34,231 nucleotides of DNA. Origin: Saccharofermentans sp. (GTDB lineage: Bacteria > Bacillota > Clostridia > Saccharofermentanales > Saccharofermentanaceae). Positions 6,985 through 12,965 of this stretch are shown here, piece after piece. The notes beneath the pieces were generated by a model. That model made no database searches, was not told the DNA's origin, and saw only the letters and a program-made list of their open reading frames with translations. A program made the translations under genes and the position numbers. Each line of letters opens with the position of its first letter. Within the stretch, counting starts at the first letter, position 1. The DNA lies in the NCBI GenBank assembly GCA_016292215.1, contig JAEFBB010000024.1, positions 1 through 34,231 of the forward strand, given 5' to 3'.

Positions 6985-8327
6985 TCAGTCTCTACAGACA
7001 TATCTCCGTCGTATGTGCCGGAAGGATATTTGCACGAAGGATCCCATAAGATAAACTCGTTGATGCCAAGATCCTTGATGGCTTTGATCTGTGAATTGAT
7101 CTCATAATAGCCGTATTCTATGTAATTGCCCTTGCCGATGTAGGAAGCCGTAAAGGCCTGCAGATAAGGCCTTACATAAGTGAAGCCTTCCTGTTTGTAG
7201 ATCGGCTGGCACTCGTGAAGAACGCTGAATACCATAAGGTAGGGCTCTTTGTCAGGATACTTGAAGGTGTGGCCTGCAAGCATCGTGCCCAGAGCGTAGT
7301 GGGAAGGGTAGACCATCGGACAGCACGAATCTATGCCCGTCATTCCGAGCGTCTCGAAGTCCTGGCCGATTATCGCAGCGTCGCTGGGTGATGTTAACAC
7401 GATACCGAAAATATCCGCCGATACCGGAACACCGTATGTATCCTGTACCCTGATCCTTGCTTCCTGAAGGAATCTGTTGACGGCTTCAGCCTTGGAAGGA
7501 TACTGGTTTTCTTCTCCGTAGTAAGGCTTGACCTTGTTCTGGGTAGCGCCTGCGGGGAATCTGACGTAGTCGAACTGGATCTCGTCAACGCCGTAGCCAA
7601 CTGCTTCTATCGCGATATCGATGAGGTAATCCCAGTTTTCTTCGCAGTAAGGGCTTAAGAACGGGTTGTTACCTTCGTTGCTGAACTTAACGACGTTGTT
7701 GTCCGCATCCCGGATAGCTCTTTCGGGGAAGTGCTTAGCGGCTACGCGGTCATTGAAAGATACTATTCTTCCGATGACCCTTATGCCGTTCTCGTGGCAC
7801 TTGTTGACGACAGCTTCAAGATCGTAAGCGTCCCAGACATAACCGATCTCTCTTGCTGTTGATACATTGGACATGTAAGGGAGGCCGTATTCGTTCTTAA
7901 GATCGATTACGATGGCATTGAGTTCGCTGTTATTGCAAAGTTCTATTGCTTTATCGAGTGCGGATCCGGATCCGATATAAAGTGCTTTTACTTCAACGTG
8001 TTCAGGAACTATGACCTGGTCTTCGGGAAGTTCGGGAAGAGGACGCCAATAGCTGTCTGCAAGCTCTGATGCTGCCAGCTGCTCCGTGTGATATACGATG
8101 GGCTCCGTGGTGGTTATTTCAGAATAGGAAGCCGAAGCAATTACAGGGACGTTGACGGGAGCGTCCGGCTTTTTGGTGTAGTTGATCAGTTTTGTGATTC
8201 CCAGGGTGACTAATACTACTGCAAGTATAGCCGATACCGACAACATGATCGTCAGCGTACGTTTGAGCCCGGCTATCTCAAGACTGTCGTTGCCCGAAGT
8301 ATTATTAACGTTATTATTATTTAGCAT
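6981..8327 (-). CDS. DUF4015-type putative glycoside hydrolase, membrane-anchored
   Basis: A 448-residue protein. A single membrane segment lies at about 26-48 (LTIMLSVSAILAVVLVTLGITKLINY), followed by a spacer rich in T, P and E, and then a catalytic-like TIM-barrel domain from about 103. It matches the DUF4015/GH-like putative glycosidase family: ALYIGSGSALDKAIELCNNSELNAIVIDLK, then GVDEIQFDYVRFP with paired carboxylates, MVYPSHYALG, and FILWDPS. The substrate is unknown; family members are often called glycosidase-like without biochemical proof. The protein would face outside, close to the cell wall. It starts at ATG 8327, where no ribosome-binding sequence is visible; the promoter (8334-8362) places the transcript start at or next to the ATG, suggesting a leaderless message. 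serS follows 65 bases downstream. Confidence 0.82.
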   Translation of the reverse strand: MLNNNNVNNTSGNDSLEIAGLKRTLTIMLSVSAILAVVLVTLGITKLINYTKKPDAPVNVPVIASASYSEITTTEPIVYHTEQLAASELADSYWRPLPELPEDQVIVPEHVEVKALYIGSGSALDKAIELCNNSELNAIVIDLKNEYGLPYMSNVSTAREIGYVWDAYDLEAVVNKCHENGIRVIGRIVSFNDRVAAKHFPERAIRDADNNVVKFSNEGNNPFLSPYCEENWDYLIDIAIEAVGYGVDEIQFDYVRFPAGATQNKVKPYYGEENQYPSKAEAVNRFLQEARIRVQDTYGVPVSADIFGIVLTSPSDAAIIGQDFETLGMTGIDSCCPMVYPSHYALGTMLAGHTFKYPDKEPYLMVFSVLHECQPIYKQEGFTYVRPYLQAFTASYIGKGNYIEYGYYEINSQIKAIKDLGINEFILWDPSCKYPSGTYDGDMSVETD

Positions 8328-8333
8328 AGGACA

Positions 8334-8362
8334 ATTATACAGACCTCACCTGAAAAGGACAA
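8334..8362 (-). promoter_or_regulatory. Promoter directly abutting the DUF4015-type start codon
   Basis: Minus strand: TTGTCC (8362-8357), 17-bp spacer, perfect TATAAT (8339-8334). The expected start of transcription, about seven bases after the -10, is the A of the ATG at 8327. There is no ribosome-binding sequence between them. Confidence 0.72.
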
Positions 8363-8429
8363 ATTATGTGCATTTTTGCTTTTCGTTGCCTAAAAACAGC
8401 ATAACCTGAAAGCCTTGTCCTGCGAGCAT

Positions 8430-8460
8430 TTGACGGCGCTCTGTGGTAAAATACTATTAT
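8430..8460 (+). promoter_or_regulatory. Promoter region for NUDIX-like/YigZ operon
   Basis: TTGACG at 8430-8435 is followed by TACTAT at 8452-8457 (16-bp spacer). An overlapping extended -10, TGGTAAAAT (8444-8452), is an alternative. Either would start the transcript some 30 bases before the ATG at 8493. It is divergent from the minus-strand promoter at 8334-8362. Confidence 0.6.
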
Positions 8461-8492
8461 AAAAATTTGATTTTTACAAAAGCAGGTTTGAT

Positions 8493-8918
8493 ATGATCGT
8501 TCGTAATTGTTCAGGCGGAATCGTTTTTACGGGAGACAAGGTCTTGCTGGTCTGCAATGACAAGCAGGAGTGGGGTTTCCCGAAGGGCGCTGTTAAGACC
8601 AGCAGCGATCTGAGCCTGTCCGATTTTGCAAAAGAGAGGATCAAGATCGAGTGTGATGTTGATGCCAGGGTCATAGCTCCCTGCGGCAAGACCAATTACG
8701 AATTCTATTCGATCACAAGAAGAAAGCCTGTTCACAACAATATCTCATGGTTTGTTATGGAAGCTCAGAGTGATTACTGCAAGGCATATCCGGAGTCGGG
8801 TACGGTCGACTGCAGATTTGAAGAGATCACCAATGCTCTCGATGATATCACCTACAGTCAGGATAAGTCCCTTCTTATGATGGCTTACCAGAAGTACAGG
8901 GAGAGCATCAAGGATTGA
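8493..8918 (+). CDS. NUDIX-fold protein with degenerate Nudix box
   Basis: A 141-residue protein with a NUDIX-type layout: N-terminal strand RNCSGGIVFTGDKVLLVCND, then EWGFPKGAV before the expected Nudix box (residues about 29-56). In the box the pattern GX5EX7REUXEEXGU is not met. The first Glu is Ser, the RExxEE segment reads ERIKIE, the final Gly is Asp, and the loop is two residues longer. Most metal-binding acids of an active diphosphohydrolase are thus missing. It may bind a nucleotide rather than cleave it. Its stop overlaps the start of the following yigZ-like gene by four bases, so they are translationally coupled. The AGCAGG ribosome-binding sequence is nearby. Fold assignment is moderate; the loss of the catalytic residues is read directly from the sequence. 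Confidence 0.66.
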   Translation: MIVRNCSGGIVFTGDKVLLVCNDKQEWGFPKGAVKTSSDLSLSDFAKERIKIECDVDARVIAPCGKTNYEFYSITRRKPVHNNISWFVMEAQSDYCKAYPESGTVDCRFEEITNALDDITYSQDKSLLMMAYQKYRESIKD

Positions 8919-9556
8919 GCTTGAACATCACATTAAGCAAGACTGGAGAATCAAAGATCGAAGTTAAGAAGTCGGTCTTTATCGGCAGGAGCTTTCACAT
9001 CACTTCCCCTGAAGACGCTGCCCAATACCTTGCCGCAGAGCGCAAGAAATATCCTGATGCCAGACATCTTTGTTATGCATGGGTACTTGGCGGGGACAAT
9101 GCCAGGCAGAAAACTAGTGACGACGGCGAGCCCCAGGGCACGGCCGGCCAGCCTCTGTTAGAGCTCCTCACATCGAATGGTTTTACCGATACGCTCGTAT
9201 GCGTAACGAGATATTTCGGAGGCACGCTCCTTGGCACGGGCGGCTTAAGACGCGCTTATTCCGACAGCGGCAGGCAGGCTCTCATAAGCGGTGAGCCCGT
9301 GACTTTGATACCTGCGCTAAGGTGGCACGAGAGCTGCTCTTATCCTTTTTTCGAGACCTTATCGCGTAAAGCATCAGCATCCGGCTGGACGGTCGAAAAC
9401 ATCGAATACGGGCAGGATGTTACCTGTGATATTACGGTCCCCGAGGAGAGGGAAGAAGAGTTTGTAAGGTTTTGCCTGGACGCTTCAGGCGGCATGATAG
9501 CTCCGGAAGATCCTGAGAAGATCCTTATGAAGGGCGCGAAAATATCTATTTCCTGA
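8915..9556 (+). CDS. yigZ: YigZ/IMPACT (UPF0029) family protein
   Basis: A 213-residue cytoplasmic protein of the YigZ/YvyE/IMPACT family. The N-terminal domain has KIEVKKSVFIGRSFHITSPEDA, then KYPDARHLCYAWVLG, the hallmark KTSDDGEPQGTAGQPLLELL, and VTRYFGGTLLGTGGLRRAYSD. The C-terminal about 75 residues are the small second domain seen in the family. Its exact role is not established; yeast and animal relatives regulate the Gcn2 kinase, which bacteria lack. TTG at 8915 is the probable start with GGGAGAG about nine bases before it, while TTG 8921 is possible; neither is certain. It overlaps the upstream NUDIX-like gene by four bases, so both are made from one message. Family match is firm. 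Confidence 0.9.
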   Translation: MSLNITLSKTGESKIEVKKSVFIGRSFHITSPEDAAQYLAAERKKYPDARHLCYAWVLGGDNARQKTSDDGEPQGTAGQPLLELLTSNGFTDTLVCVTRYFGGTLLGTGGLRRAYSDSGRQALISGEPVTLIPALRWHESCSYPFFETLSRKASASGWTVENIEYGQDVTCDITVPEEREEEFVRFCLDASGGMIAPEDPEKILMKGAKISIS

Positions 9557-9593
9557 CTTGTGTTTTGACAAGAAATTGCCCAAAATAAGTGAA

Positions 9594-9622
9594 GCGTTCA
9601 GAATAAAATACAAAGTGAACGC
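9594..9622. promoter_or_regulatory. Inverted repeat overlapping the htrA promoter region
   Basis: GCGTTCA (9594-9600) and TGAACGC (9616-9622) form a perfect 7-bp inverted repeat with a 15-base AT-rich centre. The centres of the arms are 22 bases apart, about two helical turns. It covers candidate -10 sequences (CAGAAT 9599-9604 with TTGCCC 9576-9581; or TAAAAT 9604-9609). It is 20 bases before the htrA ATG and may be an operator; the regulator is unknown. Confidence 0.5.
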
Positions 9623-9642
9623 GTGTATAAGGGGATAGCTTC

Positions 9643-10911
9643 ATGGAGAACGAAAACAACGAGCAGCTTACAGAGCTTACAGAGCAGAAAAACAAAGCGC
9701 CTGAGAGGTCTGAGAAGGAGAAGAATCTCCGCTTTACCCTGCTCGTTTTATCTCTCGTCCTGGTTGCCGGCGCGATTTTTTCAGGATTCCAGTCGTTTTA
9801 TATCTTCAAGCTGAATAACGGCGAGGAAGGGATTTTCTCATACACGGCACCCAAGACCAATACCGATCCTACCAGCGCCATCGAATCCATGATCAATTCC
9901 GATGATCCTGCGTCTGATGAGCTGCCTGAGCCCTGGTTCGCATTAGAGGATGCGGCTTCTGTTACAGATCCCAACAAGACCAGGATGTCTGTGGTAGACA
10001 TCGTTAAGGAAGTAAGCCCTGCTACAGTACCGATCAGCGTGATCAGCGTTGATGACGGCAAGGAGACCAAGATCGGTTCGGGCACAGGCTTCATCATTAC
10101 AAGTGACGGATATATCGTTACGAACCAGCACGTTGTAGTCCTCGCGGACAAGGCTGTCAGCACATATTACGTTGTTGTCGTCCTGCCGGGTGACGATACG
10201 CCTGTAAGGGCTGAGATCGTAGGCTCAGACGAGCAGACTGACATCGCGGTGCTTAAGGTCGATACGGATAAAGAGCTTCCCTGCGTTACTCTGGGCGATT
10301 CCGATACGCTCCAGTCAGGCGAGCTTGCCATAACTATAGGCAACTCCATGGGTAACTTCGATGACTCCGTAACCGTAGGCGTCATCTCCGCTCCTAAAAG
10401 GCAGATCACCAGAAACGGTTATTTGGTAGATGTCATCCAGACTGATGCAGCGATCAACCCCGGCAACAGCGGCGGCCCCCTCATCAATTCATTTGCAGAG
10501 GTAGTAGGCATCACTAATTCCAAGATCGTTAATTCGACAACGGAGAACTTAAGCTTTGCCATCCCGGTCAACTCGGTAAAGACGATTATCGAGAGCCTCA
10601 TCAATTACGGCAAGGTCATCAACAGGCCTTATCTCGGAATATCCGTAAAGTATGTTGCCGATGAGTCTTATTACGGCGCAAAGGGCGGAGTTTATATTGC
10701 TGAGGTAGTCGAGGGAGGCCCTGCAGCCAAGGCCGGCATCGAAGAAGGTGACAGGATCATCTCGATGGGCGGTGTTGAAATAGTAGCGACCGGTGATATT
10801 ATTAAGGTGCGCGACGCGTACGAAGTTGGTGACGCGATCGAGATCGTAGTCGAGCGCGACGGCAGGCAGATCACTCTGACGCTCGTTATCGGCGACAGCG
10901 CAGACTTCTAA
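9643..10911 (+). CDS. htrA: HtrA/DegP-type membrane-anchored serine protease
   Basis: A 422-residue envelope protease that degrades misfolded proteins outside the membrane. A charged N-terminus is followed by a membrane segment (about 31-53), a linker, a trypsin-like domain (about 115-325) and one PDZ domain (about 328-418). The catalytic triad is seen at His163 (TNQHVV), Asp200 (TDIAVLKV) and Ser276 (GNSGGPL). The PDZ domain has RPYLGISVKYV, GGPAAKAGIEEGDRIISMGG. The length and the one-PDZ design match HtrA of Gram-positives rather than two-PDZ DegP. AAGGGGAT precedes the ATG. A palindrome overlapping the promoter suggests stress-type regulation. A 47-residue membrane protein follows 29 bases downstream. 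Identification is firm. Confidence 0.95.
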   Translation: MENENNEQLTELTEQKNKAPERSEKEKNLRFTLLVLSLVLVAGAIFSGFQSFYIFKLNNGEEGIFSYTAPKTNTDPTSAIESMINSDDPASDELPEPWFALEDAASVTDPNKTRMSVVDIVKEVSPATVPISVISVDDGKETKIGSGTGFIITSDGYIVTNQHVVVLADKAVSTYYVVVVLPGDDTPVRAEIVGSDEQTDIAVLKVDTDKELPCVTLGDSDTLQSGELAITIGNSMGNFDDSVTVGVISAPKRQITRNGYLVDVIQTDAAINPGNSGGPLINSFAEVVGITNSKIVNSTTENLSFAIPVNSVKTIIESLINYGKVINRPYLGISVKYVADESYYGAKGGVYIAEVVEGGPAAKAGIEEGDRIISMGGVEIVATGDIIKVRDAYEVGDAIEIVVERDGRQITLTLVIGDSADF

Positions 10912-10940
10912 GTTTTATATTCGAAAAGGATGATATTTAT

Positions 10941-11084
10941 ATGAGCGGAAACGGCACAAAGAAAACAGGAACCAAGCTTCTGGCATGGATATTGATCGGA
11001 GCGATGCTCCTTACTTTCGTTTTCGCGATCATAATGGTAATTCTCTCGCAGAACCAGTACGCAAGCCTTTTCGGCGGCGGCTGA
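10941..11084 (+). CDS. Small single-pass membrane protein (47 aa)
   Basis: A small gene of 47 codons (MSGNGTKKTGTKLLAWILIG, ... QNQYASLFGGG). It has a basic N-terminus, one membrane helix of about 23 residues (13-35) and a glycine-rich end. AAAAGGA lies upstream of ATG 10941 and the gene follows htrA by 29 bases in the same direction. The layout resembles DUF4044-type small membrane proteins, but the match is from memory of the pattern only. Its role may be tied to HtrA or to protein export, as an inference from position. Its stop is only three bases from the stop of the convergent SurA-like gene, with no terminator between. Confidence 0.65.
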   Translation: MSGNGTKKTGTKLLAWILIGAMLLTFVFAIIMVILSQNQYASLFGGG

Positions 11085-11087
11085 TAC

Positions 11088-12836
11088 TTACGGCACGTCC
11101 TTGATCTGATCTAATCCGTCGTTATTAAAGCTCCAGGTGTAATCAGCAGCTTTGCTTGTGAGGAAGTTCTGATAGTTGTTCATCCTGAGGAAGCTGTTTA
11201 CCCTGTCATACCATTCGGGATTAGGTGATTCCGCGATAAAGTAAATGACATAGAATGTACCCTCGCTCTCGATGATGGTCTTATCGCCGAGAGTTCTTCC
11301 TGCGAAAATCCAATCAGCAAGAATATCCTGATACTTGGCCTTGTAGATCTGGCTGTCGTGGATGACTGAGAGCTGTCCTGCGAGGATATAGTCGTTATAA
11401 AGGTTCTCGACTTCGTTGCAGCTGTCGGCATCGTCGATGTAATCGTAGATCTCCTGGGCCAGTGCCTGTGTTGCGGCGAGGTCAGGTGTCATGTCTTCGG
11501 TAAACTGTGTGTTGACTGTTACGATGTAGCAGTTGCGGAGCTGCTCTGACATTCTTACTCTTGATACGAATACCAGAATGATAGGGAAGCCGTCCTCATC
11601 GGGGATGATGGTGGCATCTCCGTCTACTCTCGACTCATCGAAAAGCCATGACCTGAAATCAGGATGCGAGATGTCTTCGTAACGGCAGTTCGGGATAAGT
11701 CTCGAATCGGGTTCTGACAATGTGTTTGCTGCGACACCCGAGAAATACTTGGAAGCACAGCTCTCAAACTTGGAAGGGTCGTGATCCATGGCATCAATGA
11801 TCTCCTGCGCGCGGATCATTGCGGTATCGATAAATGCCTGGTCTCTCTGTTCATAAGTGAGTCTCAAGAGCTTATAGCTTACGAGATCGTAAATGTTTCT
11901 GGACTGTGTGTATGCGCTCTCGGCCTGATCATCGGAAGCTGACAGCTGAAGGAGCTTTTCTCCCTCGGCATAATCTTCCGTGAAGTACTTGCGGGCGAGC
12001 GTGTTGATGATGACCTGCTCATCTACCTGGCTTCCGAAAACACCCTTGATGTAAGTGTCGAGCGGGACGCCCAGCTCATCAGCCTTGCCCTTGAGCCAGT
12101 TGATATAAGCATTGGCGCGGTCATAATGTGCCTTCTCGATCTCATAGCCCTGCGCGGTAGCGTCATCATATAAGATCTCCATCTTCTGGAGGTCCTGGGC
12201 AGTAACATATCTGAAGTAATCCCTGTATGTCGCGAAATTATCGTCATCAAGGTAAGGTGAAGAGAGCATCTGCTCCGTGTCGGCAGCGAAAAGGTCTACA
12301 CCTTCGCTCAAAAGCTCATAGTGGTACATGAAGCTGAATTCGCCGCTTGAGATGTCCCTGCCGTTGATGGTAAGGGGGCTGATGAAGGACTCATCCATGC
12401 CTGTATCCAGAGCAAATGAAAGAACAGCGACGATGAGCACTAAGATGACGCCGAGCACAACGAAGAAGAGACCTGCATTGCGTCTGCGCTTGCCCTTGAC
12501 GATAGCGTCTTCGTTCTTGTCGAGATTGATCTCTGTAGGAATATCTCTTGTAACTGCAGCAGGTTCTTCTGCCTTGGCGCCCTTTTTATCGGGAAGCGAA
12601 GGAAGTACGGGAGCCTTAACTGCGTCACCGGACTTACCTGTGAGAAGCTCAGGATCGATCTCAGCCAGATCATTCAGAGTGACGCCCTTATGCTTTTCGG
12701 CAACGGGTGTCTCCATGAAATCATTTGTAGGTGTGCCTTCGGAAGACTCCAAGACCTCATTATTTGCAATCTGCCCGTCGACCACAGGTGTACGGGCCGG
12801 ATTTTTATCGTTATTCTTTTTGTTTTTACCCTTCAT
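11088..12836 (-). CDS. SurA/PrsA-like membrane-anchored protein
   Basis: A 582-residue protein from ATG 12836 (GTG 12851 is in frame, but GGGG sits nine bases before the ATG and nothing precedes the GTG). About 120 charged, flexible residues come first, then KGKRRRN and a membrane segment (about 122-142), and an outside region. The outside region carries TINGRDISSGEFSFMYHYEL, the entry pattern of SurA/PrsA-type foldase N-termini, and long helices. A C-terminal part with ILADWIFAGRTLGDKTIIESEGTFYVIYF resembles the end of a parvulin-linked domain. The canonical parvulin catalytic core is not obvious, so it may be a chaperone without isomerase activity. The protein faces the cell wall, which fits with the neighbouring HtrA. 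Family assignment is moderate. Confidence 0.62.
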   Translation of the reverse strand: MKGKNKKNNDKNPARTPVVDGQIANNEVLESSEGTPTNDFMETPVAEKHKGVTLNDLAEIDPELLTGKSGDAVKAPVLPSLPDKKGAKAEEPAAVTRDIPTEINLDKNEDAIVKGKRRRNAGLFFVVLGVILVLIVAVLSFALDTGMDESFISPLTINGRDISSGEFSFMYHYELLSEGVDLFAADTEQMLSSPYLDDDNFATYRDYFRYVTAQDLQKMEILYDDATAQGYEIEKAHYDRANAYINWLKGKADELGVPLDTYIKGVFGSQVDEQVIINTLARKYFTEDYAEGEKLLQLSASDDQAESAYTQSRNIYDLVSYKLLRLTYEQRDQAFIDTAMIRAQEIIDAMDHDPSKFESCASKYFSGVAANTLSEPDSRLIPNCRYEDISHPDFRSWLFDESRVDGDATIIPDEDGFPIILVFVSRVRMSEQLRNCYIVTVNTQFTEDMTPDLAATQALAQEIYDYIDDADSCNEVENLYNDYILAGQLSVIHDSQIYKAKYQDILADWIFAGRTLGDKTIIESEGTFYVIYFIAESPNPEWYDRVNSFLRMNNYQNFLTSKAADYTWSFNNDGLDQIKDVP

Positions 12837-12886
12837 TAAGTCAAACCCCACATCAAATATAAATAGGTATAGGTTAAGGACACTTT

Positions 12887-12914
12887 ACCATAAAAGAAGA
12901 ACCAACATGGTCAA
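12887..12914 (-). promoter_or_regulatory. Candidate promoter for SurA-like gene
   Basis: Minus strand: TTGACC (12914-12909), 16-bp spacer, TATGGT (12892-12887). The -10 is weak (an extended TGGTAAAGT lies next to it). It is back-to-back with the plus-strand promoter for the YfhO-like gene. Confidence 0.5.
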
Positions 12915-12918
12915 AGTA

Positions 12919-12927
12919 TGCTATTAT
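12919..12927 (+). promoter_or_regulatory. Extended -10 promoter for YfhO-like operon
   Basis: TGCTATTAT, with TATTAT at 12922-12927 and TGn extension; the -35 is weak. The transcript would begin about 30 bases before the ATG at 12966. TTTTAGAGG gives the ribosome-binding sequence. Confidence 0.55.
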
Positions 12928-12965
12928 TAACACGTTTGTAATCTAATAAAAATTTTAGAGGTTAT

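Noticed and set aside
9594..9622. LexA-type or CIRCE operator before htrA
   Set aside because: The arms read GCGTTCA/TGAACGC with a 15-base gap; neither the GAAC-N4-GTTC nor the TTAGCACTC pattern is met.
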